From Polynucleobacter sp. MG-6-Vaara-E2 (GTDB taxonomy: Bacteria; Pseudomonadota; Gammaproteobacteria; Burkholderiales; Burkholderiaceae), in the NCBI RefSeq assembly GCF_018687695.1, contig NZ_CP061303.1:1505847-1569846 (forward strand): a DNA stretch of 64,000 nucleotides, written 5' to 3'. Shown in pieces: positions 9,195-16,765 of the stretch. Under the pieces are notes generated by a model. It was given only the letters and a program-made list of their open reading frames with translations. It searched no databases and was not told where the DNA came from. The position numbers were made by a program, and so were the translations under genes. Every line of letters starts with the position of its first letter. Within the stretch, counting starts at the first letter, position 1.

Positions 9195-9746
9195 TTATTT
9201 GAGGCGTTTTGTGATTTCTGCAATACGCTGACCGTAGAGTCTTGCTGTTTCCAAATCACCAGCATTGACCTCATCAACACCAGCATCAGATGGGGTTTGC
9301 ATCATGGCGCCAGCAGATGAGCCAACATAGTTCACATCATCACGCTTTGCTGCTTTGGAATTTGAGGGCATCAAACCTGTTCCAACCCAAAGACCTGAAT
9401 GCTGCATAGCCAAGGTAAAGAAATAATGCAAAGTGGAATGCTTATCACCATTCATGGTTGCGGAATTCGTAAAGCCTCCGAACACTTTGTCTTTCCATTG
9501 CTGAGAAAACCATTGCTTGGAGCTAGCATCAGCAAACTTCTTAAATTGCCAGCTTACGGTTCCCATGTATGTTGGCGAACCAAATACAATCGCATCGGCT
9601 TCATTCAATGTGGCCCACTGAGCATCTGTAATATTACCTTCAGCATCAATTGCTACTAAGGTTCCATTTGCACCCTTAGCAACTGCTTCTGCTTGTTTTA
9701 CCGTGTGGCCATAACCACTATGAAATACAACAGCAACTTTTGTCAT
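9195..9746 (-). CDS. Flavodoxin-fold NAD(P)H-dependent oxidoreductase (WrbA-like)
   Basis: 183 aa. The N-terminus KVAVVFHSGYGHTVKQAEAV is the phosphate-binding loop of FMN flavodoxins. A FMN-isoalloxazine loop of type GSPTYMGTVSWQFKKF occurs near 85-100, and a conserved GGFTNSAT block follows near 120. Length and motifs fit the WrbA/NQO-type flavodoxin family, enzymes that reduce quinones by two electrons. A GGGAGA ribosome-binding site precedes ATG 9746. It lies behind marR and doxX, a grouping that recalls quinone/electrophile response operons of the MhqR/YodB kind. The exact substrate is inferred. Confidence 0.85.
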   Translation of the reverse strand: MTKVAVVFHSGYGHTVKQAEAVAKGANGTLVAIDAEGNITDAQWATLNEADAIVFGSPTYMGTVSWQFKKFADASSKQWFSQQWKDKVFGGFTNSATMNGDKHSTLHYFFTLAMQHSGLWVGTGLMPSNSKAAKRDDVNYVGSSAGAMMQTPSDAGVDEVNAGDLETARLYGQRIAEITKRLK

Positions 9747-9797
9747 TTTTTATCTCCCAAAAAAATATTGAATAAATAGAATTGCTAGTATTAATTT

Positions 9798-10226
9798 TTA
9801 CGCTTCTTTTGCCGCAGCTTTTGCATCAATTGAGTATCCACCCGCACCGAATACAGTAAGCAATAACAAGCCACCAGCCATGCTAAGGTTCTTCATAAAC
9901 ATAATGTTCTGAATGTAAGCCTGATCAGCTGGTACAGCCCAGAAGTTATGGAATATAAAGCCAGCTAATAGGGTAAAAATTGCAAGCAAGAGGCCTGCTA
10001 CTCGCGCCTTATAACCAATCACAATGGCGATACCACCGAGTACTTCCACGGCAATCGTCAGCACTGCAATCAAACCTGGTAGTGGCAAGCCTTTGGATGC
10101 AATATATCCAACTGTCCCATCAAATCCACCCAGCTTTGATAAGCCTGCAGAAATAAAAATCGCTGCTAATATAATTCTGGCAACTAATACCAAGGGGTTA
10201 GCTATTGATTTGCTTAATGCGTTCAT
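9798..10226 (-). CDS. DoxX family membrane protein
   Basis: 142 aa from ATG at 10226 (MNALSKSIAN), chosen because AAAGGAAA lies 6 nt upstream; an in-frame start 21 nt earlier is unlikely. Four membrane helices and the family blocks LVARIILAAIFISAGLSKL and LPGLIAVLTIAVEVLGG are present. DoxX proteins are associated with redox and thiol/quinone stress, and some act with oxidoreductases. It is sandwiched between marR and the flavodoxin gene on the same strand, so it is probably repressed by that MarR. Confidence 0.9.
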   Translation of the reverse strand: MNALSKSIANPLVLVARIILAAIFISAGLSKLGGFDGTVGYIASKGLPLPGLIAVLTIAVEVLGGIAIVIGYKARVAGLLLAIFTLLAGFIFHNFWAVPADQAYIQNIMFMKNLSMAGGLLLLTVFGAGGYSIDAKAAAKEA

Positions 10227-10249
10227 ATTGATTTCCTTTTCTATCAAAA

Positions 10250-10669
10250 TTAATTTTCAAATACATTTTTTAATAACTGTAGAGAAGAGGTAATCTCTAC
10301 AAGCTCTTTAGCACTTAATTTTTGAAATGCTTTATCCAAATGATTTAAGTGGGCTGGAAATACTTTTTCAAACAAAGTTTGTCCAGCCTGCGTTAATCCA
10401 ATCATCTGACTACGTGCATCTTCGGGATTGAGCTTTCTTTCCAAAATCCCTTTTGCCTCCAGCCTCTCAAGTACGCCTGTTAAGGTTCCTTTAGTGACCA
10501 AGGTTTTTTCACCCAATTCTTTGCAAGTCATTAGGGGTTGATTACCAAGTGTTGCAATGACATCGAACTGGGTTGTAGTTAGCCCCATGGCCTTTACATC
10601 TGGCGCTGAATAACGCTCAAACGCCTGATAGGCAGAAACCAGATTGCGAAGGGTTGGTAAAAAGGTCAT
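10250..10669 (-). CDS. MarR-family transcriptional regulator
   Basis: 139 aa winged-helix protein. The recognition region is TCKELGEKTLVTKGTLTGVL (about 48-67), followed by a wing ERKLNPEDARSQMIGLT typical of MarR. One cysteine only (about C49), placed at the start of the DNA-binding helix pair, could be a redox sensor, but this is inference. The gene is first in an operon with doxX and the flavodoxin gene (23 and 51 nt spacings), and a repetitive operator lies just upstream of its start, so autorepression that lifts on electrophile stress is likely. Confidence 0.92.
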   Translation of the reverse strand: MTFLPTLRNLVSAYQAFERYSAPDVKAMGLTTTQFDVIATLGNQPLMTCKELGEKTLVTKGTLTGVLERLEAKGILERKLNPEDARSQMIGLTQAGQTLFEKVFPAHLNHLDKAFQKLSAKELVEITSSLQLLKNVFEN

Positions 10670-10682
10670 TTGCTTCCAATTA

Positions 10683-10721
10683 AGTACTAACTAGAACTAG
10701 TTTAGTACTAATACGAACTAA
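10683..10721 (-). promoter_or_regulatory. Putative MarR operator: four phased GWACTAR repeats
   Basis: Four copies of the heptamer GWACTAR on the plus strand begin at 10684, 10694, 10705 and 10715 (GTACTAA, GAACTAG, GTACTAA, GAACTAA), spaced 10, 11 and 10 bp, that is on one helix face. The outer part also forms an 8-bp inverted repeat (AGTACTAA at 10683-10690 and TTAGTACT at 10702-10709). It sits 14-52 bp upstream of the marR start codon, where a repressor would block the promoter. Confidence 0.75.
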
Positions 10722-10742
10722 TTGCAAGCGCCTCGAAACAAA

Positions 10743-10769
10743 AAACCCCACAATATATGTGGGGTTTCG
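10743..10769 (-). terminator. Rho-independent terminator of the metal-dependent hydrolase gene
   Basis: On the minus strand AAACCCCACA-TATAT-TGTGGGGTTT forms a 10-bp stem followed by TTTT, about 20 bp beyond the stop of the hydrolase at 10789. The symmetrical A/T flanks make it potentially bidirectional. Confidence 0.85.
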
Positions 10770-10788
10770 GTTTAAGCCTGAATTTAGA

Positions 10789-11640
10789 TCAAAACTGGAC
10801 TGTTTCGCCTTCAGTCATTGGGATGATCTTGATATTGCTACCCTTCATCGCCGCCTGGAATTCTGCCAAGGTGCCTTTTGTCATCGGGTTTGATCCGTAG
10901 TGCATTGGAATCACCATCTTTGGCTTAATCCAAGTTTTTAATGCAAAAGCTGCATCGTCTGGGGCCATTGTGAAATTGCCACCGATGGGAATCAATACCA
11001 AATCCGGTTTGTAGTGTTCGCTAATGAATTTCATATCGCTAAATAAGCCAGTATCACCCATGTGCCAAATTTTGAAACCATTTTCTAGCTCAATGATGTA
11101 TCCCATGGGTTCGCCTGCAGGATGAGATTCCATTTTGTCGGTAGCTGGATTCTTCCACACCAATAAGGAGGAGTGCTCTGCTTGAACTGCGGTTACCTTA
11201 ATGCCTGGCAAAGGCGTAACGCGACCTGTTTTGTTAAAGCGCCAACCAAGATCAGCTGGAATAATCCCTAAAGTTGTAAGCGGGGTCACCATATCTGCAG
11301 GACCGTACAACTTAATATTGTTGGCTTTTGCCACAGCAGGTGCATCACCAATGTGATCGACGTGTGCATGAGTCACTAACAACAAATCAATCGGACCAAT
11401 CGCAGCCAAATCATTTTTGTACTGTGGGGGAGTTTTTGGTCCGCCAGTGATCCATGGATCGATCAAAATCATCTTGCCCTCAGGAGATTTAATCCGAAAG
11501 CCCGCCTGACTAAACCATAGAAGCTCTGTCTTACCTTGAGTGCCTGCTGAAGTTTGCGCTAAAGCCATGCCTCCAGTAGCTACTAACAATGGCAACATTA
11601 AAGCCGAAGCAAGTATTTTCTTGAATGAAATATTTCTCAT
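10789..11640 (-). CDS. Secreted metallo-beta-lactamase-fold metal-dependent hydrolase (UlaG/YtnP-like)
   Basis: 283 aa with a signal peptide (cleavage near MALA-QT). The metal motif THAHVDHIGD (H91, H93, D95, H96), a later histidine/aspartate in KIWHMGDTGLF, and MVIPMHYGS provide the di-metal ligands of the MBL fold. The short, lactonase/phosphodiesterase-like form with no extra domain suggests the UPF0173-type family; the substrate is unknown. AGGAGA lies just before ATG 11640. It has its own terminator and is probably monocistronic or paired with the upstream quinone oxidoreductase (45 nt gap). Confidence 0.88.
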   Translation of the reverse strand: MRNISFKKILASALMLPLLVATGGMALAQTSAGTQGKTELLWFSQAGFRIKSPEGKMILIDPWITGGPKTPPQYKNDLAAIGPIDLLLVTHAHVDHIGDAPAVAKANNIKLYGPADMVTPLTTLGIIPADLGWRFNKTGRVTPLPGIKVTAVQAEHSSLLVWKNPATDKMESHPAGEPMGYIIELENGFKIWHMGDTGLFSDMKFISEHYKPDLVLIPIGGNFTMAPDDAAFALKTWIKPKMVIPMHYGSNPMTKGTLAEFQAAMKGSNIKIIPMTEGETVQF

Positions 11641-11685
11641 AACCCAATCTCCTGTGATCTTTTTATTTGGCAGCTGAAATACTAT

Positions 11686-12666
11686 TTACGGAATCATCAC
11701 AATAGCGCCAGAGACTTTTCGACCCTCAGCAGCACGGTGCGCATCTGCAGCTTGTTCCAATGGAAACTTTGCGCCAATTTGCACTTTGACATGACCTTTG
11801 GCAATAGCATCAAATACAGCTTTAGCATTCTCTTGCAACAAAGCATGTGTCGCGTTGTGTGGGAACACAGACGGTCTTGTCAGGAATAGGCAACCTTTTT
11901 TATTCAAGATCTCTGGCTGAATTTCTGGAGCAGGACCTGAGGCAGCACCAAAGAGTGCAACAGTCCCAAATGGCGCAGTACAGTCCAATGAACCCAAGAA
12001 GGTATCTTTCGCAACAGAGTCATATACTACGTTAGCTTTTTTACCGCCAGTTGCGTTCAATACTTCTTCAACCCAGTTTGTTTGGGAATAGTCCACTACC
12101 GCATCACAACCAGCTGCTTTTGCTGCAGCTACTTTTGCCTGCGAACCAACAGTACCCACTACAAATGCGCCCAATGCTTTTGCCCATCCAGCAAGAATTT
12201 GACCAACACCGCCAGCAGCGGCGTGAACCAAAACGATATCGCCCGCTTTGACTTGATAAGTTTTCTGAACCAGGTATTGCGCTGTCATCGCCTTAAAGAA
12301 AACTGCGGCAGCCACTTCATCAGAAATATTGCTCGGTACAGGCACTAATTTATCAGCCGCAACATTACGGGCACTCGCGTAGGCACCAATACCGGCATTC
12401 ATATACATGACACGATCGCCAACCTTTAACCCAGTCACGCCCTCGCCCAAAGCCTCAACTACGCCCACTGCCTCATGACCAAGGCCTGTAGGCAACTCGA
12501 GAGGGTACACCCCAGAGCGCTGGTAAACGTCGATGAAATTAAATCCAATAGCAGTTTGACGAAGTTGCACTTCCCCTTTTACTGGTGGTGGCAACTCTTT
12601 ATCGATTACTTTAATTACGTCAGCGCTTCCCAATTGATCCAGGCTCACTACTCTTGCTTTTGTCAC
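11686..12666 (-). CDS. NADPH:quinone oxidoreductase (zinc-independent MDR superfamily)
   Basis: 326 aa. GroES-like N-terminal domain (QTAIGFNFIDVYQRSG; GHEAVGVVEALGEGV) and Rossmann domain with nucleotide loop HAAAGGVGQI at about 149-158. The catalytic-zinc and structural-zinc cysteines of alcohol dehydrogenases are absent, as in Qor/zeta-crystallin. It reduces quinones to semiquinones with NADPH. Its nearness to marR-doxX-flavodoxin gives the stretch a quinone-handling flavour, but its own promoter is not obvious. Confidence 0.9.
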   Translation of the reverse strand: MTKARVVSLDQLGSADVIKVIDKELPPPVKGEVQLRQTAIGFNFIDVYQRSGVYPLELPTGLGHEAVGVVEALGEGVTGLKVGDRVMYMNAGIGAYASARNVAADKLVPVPSNISDEVAAAVFFKAMTAQYLVQKTYQVKAGDIVLVHAAAGGVGQILAGWAKALGAFVVGTVGSQAKVAAAKAAGCDAVVDYSQTNWVEEVLNATGGKKANVVYDSVAKDTFLGSLDCTAPFGTVALFGAASGPAPEIQPEILNKKGCLFLTRPSVFPHNATHALLQENAKAVFDAIAKGHVKVQIGAKFPLEQAADAHRAAEGRKVSGAIVMIP

Positions 12667-12703
12667 ATGTCACCTATTTATATAGTTGTTATTAGTAAAA
12701 ATA

Positions 12704-13138
12704 TCATACAGTAAGGGCGTTTTCTTCCACCACCGCCCAGGTACTATCGCCCAACTTCTTTACTGCCATGGCATAGGTCCAACCATCTGGAATGCCGCAA
12801 CTCCACTCTTTAGGTCCATTTTGGATAAGGACGTTAGTTGAGTTTCTGCTGTCGTAATAAAGGTGATAGATTTTTCCATGGATGGGGTTAAAACTAAATT
12901 TGGCGCTATGCACCATCTCTGTTGCATCCAACCTTGCCTGCAATGCTTTTGCTTGCTTCATTAAGACTTCAGCTTGCTCCATGATGCGGTCATACTCAAG
13001 CTTGGCGTTTTGGCGCGCAACGTTTACCGCTTTATCTTTTTCCTCAACCACTTTAATTGGGGCAAAAACAGGGGCGCCAACTTCCATTGGGTATTCAATG
13101 CCTGCGTGTCTTGCTGGATCGGTATCTTCAATTCTCAT
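12704..13138 (-). CDS. DUF2452 domain-containing protein
   Basis: 144 aa, soluble. A central coiled coil (about 38-75; AVNVARQNAKLEYDRIMEQA) leads to a conserved C-terminal block (IHGKIYHLY, WSCGIPDGWTY, VKKLGDSTW) that matches the DUF2452 family, which is also found in eukaryotes as C1orf50. No catalytic motif is evident and function is unknown. Gap of 37 nt to the quinone oxidoreductase on the same strand; no divergent partner shares a clear regulatory site. Confidence 0.75.
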   Translation of the reverse strand: MRIEDTDPARHAGIEYPMEVGAPVFAPIKVVEEKDKAVNVARQNAKLEYDRIMEQAEVLMKQAKALQARLDATEMVHSAKFSFNPIHGKIYHLYYDSRNSTNVLIQNGPKEWSCGIPDGWTYAMAVKKLGDSTWAVVEENALTV

Positions 13139-13285
13139 GGCTTGCCCGTGATGTCTGGTTTTACTGCAAAATTGGTTTTGTAAGCTTTATTGATGAGGAA
13201 AGTGTGACACAAATAGCGATTTTTTGCCGAATGAGACCACACTCCATTAAATAGATTCACCCAACAATGATTAAGGATTGATTTG

Positions 13286-13672
13286 ATGAGTCATGATGTC
13301 GCACTGAATGTTTTTGGGCAGCCCTTGGTGCCCTGCTCTTTTGACCCTCTAACAGGATTCTTTAGGGATGGTTGCTGCAAAACCAATGAAGAAGATGTTG
13401 GTAGTCATTTAGTCTGCGCCATCGTCACAGATGCGTTTTTACAATTTAGCCTGAGCAAAGGCAATAATCTCATCACCCCAATGCCAGCCTATCAATTTCC
13501 AGGCTTAGTAGCTGGTGATCAATGGTGTCTTTGTATTAATCGCTGGCTAGAAGCTGCGCAAGCGAATTGCGCTCCTCTCATTAAATTAGAGAGCACCCAC
13601 ATCAAGGCACTAGAGAAAGTATCTCTAGAATTTTTGGAGCAATACTCTAGTGACATCGGAAATCCTGTTTGA
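13286..13672 (+). CDS. DUF2237 family protein
   Basis: 128 aa from ATG at 13286; AAGGA lies 8 nt upstream. An in-frame TTG one codon earlier is unnecessary. The protein matches DUF2237 along its length: PLVPCSFDPLTGFFRDGCC, EDVGSHLVCAIVT, FPGLVAGDQWCLC, RWLEA. Four conserved cysteines (in the CSFDP, GCC and CLC segments) suggest metal binding or structural disulfides. Function is unknown. Its stop overlaps the TTG start of the HDAC-like gene by 3 nt (TTGA), so the two are co-translated. Confidence 0.88.
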   Translation: MSHDVALNVFGQPLVPCSFDPLTGFFRDGCCKTNEEDVGSHLVCAIVTDAFLQFSLSKGNNLITPMPAYQFPGLVAGDQWCLCINRWLEAAQANCAPLIKLESTHIKALEKVSLEFLEQYSSDIGNPV

Positions 13673-14568
13673 AAGCTTTTTATTCAGACCATTTTGTTTT
13701 GCCACTTCCAGCGGGACATCGCTTCCCAATGGAAAAGTATTCTCGCGTACGAGATTTGGCCAGCAAGCTTGCGCAACTGGAATTGGTCGAAGCACCCTCC
13801 GCAACCGATACACAGATACTGTATGCCCATGACCCGAGCTATCTTCTGAAAGTCATCGAGGGCAAACTCAGCGCAGAGGAGCAAAGGGAAATTGGCTTTC
13901 CTTGGAGTGAAAAAATGGTGGAGCGCTCACGCCGCTCTGCAGGCGCAACCATTGCTGCTGCCAAGACCGCCATGAAGGAGGGCATCTCAGGCAATTTAGC
14001 AGGAGGCACTCACCATGCCTACCGAAATCTTGGCAGTGGTTTTTGCGTGTTTAATGATTCTGCCATTGCTGCTCGCACCCTACAAAAGGAGATCAATCCC
14101 AAACTCAAGATAGCCATTGTTGATTTAGACGTTCATCAAGGTAACGGTACGGCATCGATTTTGCAGAATGACTCTTCTATCTTCACCCTATCTATTCATG
14201 GTGAAAATAATTTCCCCTTCAAAAAAGAAGTGAGCGATCTTGACTTAGGCCTTGGTGATGGGTGCAATGATCAATCCTATTTGGAGTCCCTGGCTAAGTG
14301 CCTTGGTCAACTAGAGGATCGCTTTCATCCAGACTTTATTATCTACCTAGCAGGCGCTGATCCGCATGAAGGCGATCGACTAGGGAGGCTAAAGATCTCT
14401 AAAGGAGGAATGCGACAGAGGGATGAGATGGTTTTTCAATACGTACTGGACAGACAGATCCCCCTTGCCTTTTCGATGGCAGGCGGATACGGCAAAGAGA
14501 TGGACACTACAGTAGAGATACATTTCCAAACCATCCAAACTGCCCTACAATTTCAACAGCAATATTGA
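13669..14568 (+). CDS. Histone-deacetylase-family amidohydrolase (acetoin utilization/acetylpolyamine type)
   Basis: 299 aa. TTG at 13669 is taken as start because MKAFYSDHF is the conserved N-terminus of this family and the codon overlaps the preceding stop. HDAC features: GGTHHAYRNLGSGFCVFND with tandem H115/H116, metal ligands D154 and H156 in VDLDVHQGNGT, and a third ligand aspartate in AGADPHEGDRLG. A zinc hydrolase of class II HDAC-like type acting on acetylated small molecules or lysines; the substrate cannot be read. Coupled to DUF2237 upstream. Confidence 0.9.
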   Translation: MKAFYSDHFVLPLPAGHRFPMEKYSRVRDLASKLAQLELVEAPSATDTQILYAHDPSYLLKVIEGKLSAEEQREIGFPWSEKMVERSRRSAGATIAAAKTAMKEGISGNLAGGTHHAYRNLGSGFCVFNDSAIAARTLQKEINPKLKIAIVDLDVHQGNGTASILQNDSSIFTLSIHGENNFPFKKEVSDLDLGLGDGCNDQSYLESLAKCLGQLEDRFHPDFIIYLAGADPHEGDRLGRLKISKGGMRQRDEMVFQYVLDRQIPLAFSMAGGYGKEMDTTVEIHFQTIQTALQFQQQY

Positions 14569-14589
14569 GCAGAACTCCCTGTGCTCATG

Positions 14590-15111
14590 CTATTTCTTTT
14601 TAGATGAGCCCTTTGCAGCAGATAAATTCGTTACGCTCTCTACACTTTTTTCAAAATTAGTAAATGAATCCGCCATGGCAGCGCGTACCAACTCAAAATT
14701 TTGCAGGGCATTATTAAACGAGGTTTTAAATACTGAGACATAGGCCTCACTACCTGCTGGCGCATTATTAGTCGCATCATTCACAAAATGAATTAAATCG
14801 GCCTTCGAGTCTTGAATCATCACCTCGGCTATTTCAGCCAACTCTTTATTGCCACTTCTTAGAACATCCATTAACTGCTGCTGATAATGGGTCACTTCTT
14901 TGGCTGCGTCCTGAAGAACTTCAGCATGTACGTAATCGAAGGCTGATTTAGGATCTTGAGTTTTCATCAAATCAGAAACACGCTTTTGGATGAGCTCGGC
15001 AAACTCTTGCGCCGCTTTTTGATTGATCTGCGCAATGGCTTGCGCACTTTCCATGGCAACTCGACCTACCGCTCTACTTGCCTCGACAGCCTTTTGTGGA
15101 CTTTTGCTCAT
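14590..15111 (-). CDS. Phasin family protein
   Basis: 173 aa, almost wholly amphipathic helix with heptad-like alanine and leucine spacing (VEASRAVGRVAMESAQAIAQ) and a Lys-rich tail (KGSSKKK). Size and composition fit the phasins that coat polyhydroxyalkanoate granules in Burkholderiales. No PHA synthase lies in the window, so granule association is inferred from family only. Convergent with the HDAC-like gene, 21 nt between stops. Confidence 0.75.
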   Translation of the reverse strand: MSKSPQKAVEASRAVGRVAMESAQAIAQINQKAAQEFAELIQKRVSDLMKTQDPKSAFDYVHAEVLQDAAKEVTHYQQQLMDVLRSGNKELAEIAEVMIQDSKADLIHFVNDATNNAPAGSEAYVSVFKTSFNNALQNFELVRAAMADSFTNFEKSVESVTNLSAAKGSSKKK

Positions 15112-15235
15112 AACAACCCCTTTCAGTGAGAGATGCGTGATGGATACATCACCAATCTACTCTGGTTTTAGAGGGTTTCTATAGAGATATACCAGTAGAG
15201 CCCTGTATAGGGTCTCTATGTCTCAATCCAGGACT

Positions 15236-15883
15236 TTATTTTGCTGGCGCAGACTTTTTTGGCAAGCTATTGAGAGTGGCTGCATCATTGAGTTGTTGAT
15301 CAACTAAATATAAGGTGCCGCCATAGTTAGCCTGCAAGTCGTAACCAGATAACCCAACTGTATAAATGGTGATATCAGGGTTAAAAGAGCGAATAGTGCC
15401 GCCTGATCCTGCTGAAAAGTTCGCATCCACATCTATGCCACCCTTTTGCCCATCAATAGATGTCAATAGGAATTGATCAATCGCAGAAGTGGTTTTGAAA
15501 ATCACAATTTGATACTGGGTTTGATATCCCGCGCCCAAGCCCTCACCCGTCTTCATGTCTTGCATAAACACTGGTTCTTTACGACGCTTGTCATATAAAA
15601 CTCCCTCACCTCGTGCGATCACGATTAACACGACATTGATATTGGTCGCACTAAACACCGCATAACCAGGGGCCTTTTCAATCTCTTCTTTGACCTTAGG
15701 GTTTTGCTTAATCAGAGCATCTAGGCCTGTTTTAGCCATTTCAATCGTGGCTTGGCGCTTTTGAATAATCTGCTCCTGTGTCAGAGGCTTCCCATCTTTG
15801 GCAGTAGATTGGCAGCCCACTAGGATCAATCCAAATATAGCGATAGCAAGCAGTTGAGAAAACTTTTTCAGTAAATTTTGCAT
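15236..15883 (-). CDS. SYLF/YSC84-domain lipoprotein
   Basis: 215 aa. A type II signal peptide ends in the lipobox LVGC (about residues 21-24), followed by the SYLF/Ysc84 domain (APGYAVFSATNINVVLIV; GEGLGAGYQTQYQIVIFKT; FSAGSGGTIRSF). In eukaryotes the domain binds phosphoinositides; bacterial versions are secreted lipoproteins of unknown role, often induced by stress. Divergent from ahpC with a 215-bp spacer. Confidence 0.82.
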   Translation of the reverse strand: MQNLLKKFSQLLAIAIFGLILVGCQSTAKDGKPLTQEQIIQKRQATIEMAKTGLDALIKQNPKVKEEIEKAPGYAVFSATNINVVLIVIARGEGVLYDKRRKEPVFMQDMKTGEGLGAGYQTQYQIVIFKTTSAIDQFLLTSIDGQKGGIDVDANFSAGSGGTIRSFNPDITIYTVGLSGYDLQANYGGTLYLVDQQLNDAATLNSLPKKSAPAK

Positions 15884-15979
15884 AAATGGTGTTTTGTCTT
15901 GAGTCTAAAAAGTGCCGTTTAAGCCTATATAAAGCCATTATCTACGCTTTAGGCACAGCCTATTTCTGTTATCTAATAA

Positions 15980-15998
15980 ATCGATTATTTATATCGAT
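15980..15998. promoter_or_regulatory. Dyad element between SYLF lipoprotein and ahpC
   Basis: ATCGAT-N7-ATCGAT forms a perfect 6-bp inverted repeat, 100 bp upstream of the ahpC start. The whole 215-bp spacer is very AT-rich. Position and spacing are compatible with a LysR-type site such as OxyR, the usual ahpC activator, but the sequence is not a clean match to the known OxyR consensus. Confidence 0.4.
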
Positions 15999-16098
15999 AT
16001 TATTCATTATACAAATAATTAAATAGTCCCTAGAATGAACACCGTTGTCAAAGCATTTCATGTTTGATTAACCCAATTTATTTAACAAGAGGAGCACC

Positions 16099-16662
16099 AT
16101 GTCTATTATTAATACAGCAGTTCAGCCATTCAAAACCGAAGCTTTCCACAACGGCAAGTTTGTCACCGTTACTGACGAAACCCTCAAAGGCCATTGGTCA
16201 GTTTTGATTTTCATGCCAGCAGCATTTACATTTAACTGCCCTACAGAAATTGAAGACGCAGCTGAGAACTATGCTGAGTTCCAAAAATTAGGCGCTGAGG
16301 TGTATATCGTGACAACCGATACTCATTTCTCACACAAAGTTTGGCACGAGACTTCCCCAGCAGTTGGTAAAGCAAAGTTCCCATTGGTTGGTGATCCAAC
16401 ACACACATTAACAAACGCTTTTGGTGTTCATATTCCTGAAGCAGGTTTGGCTTTGCGCGGTACTTTCATCATCAACCCAGAAGGCGTGATCAAGACTGCA
16501 GAGATTCACTCTAATGAAATCGCTCGTGACGTTTCTGAGACATTGCGCAAGCTCAAGGCTGCTCAATATACAGCGGCTCACCCAGGTGAAGTTTGCCCAG
16601 CAAAATGGAAGGAAGGCGCAGCCACTTTGACTCCTTCTTTGGACCTCGTAGGCAAGATCTAA
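16099..16662 (+). CDS. ahpC: AhpC peroxiredoxin
   Basis: 187 aa typical 2-Cys peroxiredoxin: peroxidatic C47 in FTFNCPTEIEDAAENY and resolving C166 in HPGEVCPAKW, matching the spacing of enteric AhpC (C46/C165). It reduces hydrogen peroxide, alkyl peroxides and peroxynitrite and is regenerated by AhpF, encoded next. A strong GAGGAG lies 6 nt before ATG 16099. The AT-rich spacer upstream probably carries a peroxide-responsive promoter. Confidence 0.97.
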   Translation: MSIINTAVQPFKTEAFHNGKFVTVTDETLKGHWSVLIFMPAAFTFNCPTEIEDAAENYAEFQKLGAEVYIVTTDTHFSHKVWHETSPAVGKAKFPLVGDPTHTLTNAFGVHIPEAGLALRGTFIINPEGVIKTAEIHSNEIARDVSETLRKLKAAQYTAAHPGEVCPAKWKEGAATLTPSLDLVGKI

Positions 16663-16765
16663 TCGATCTAACCCTATAGCCAATCAGACTCTCTCCGGAG
16701 AGTCTATTGGAGAGGACTAGATCCTGCCCAATAGACTCACTGAAATTGAAACAAAGGATTTCACC

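Noticed and set aside
16666..16765. Short hairpin CTCTCCGGAGAG between ahpC and ahpF considered as a full terminator
   Set aside because: No T-run follows, so at most it processes or attenuates the message.
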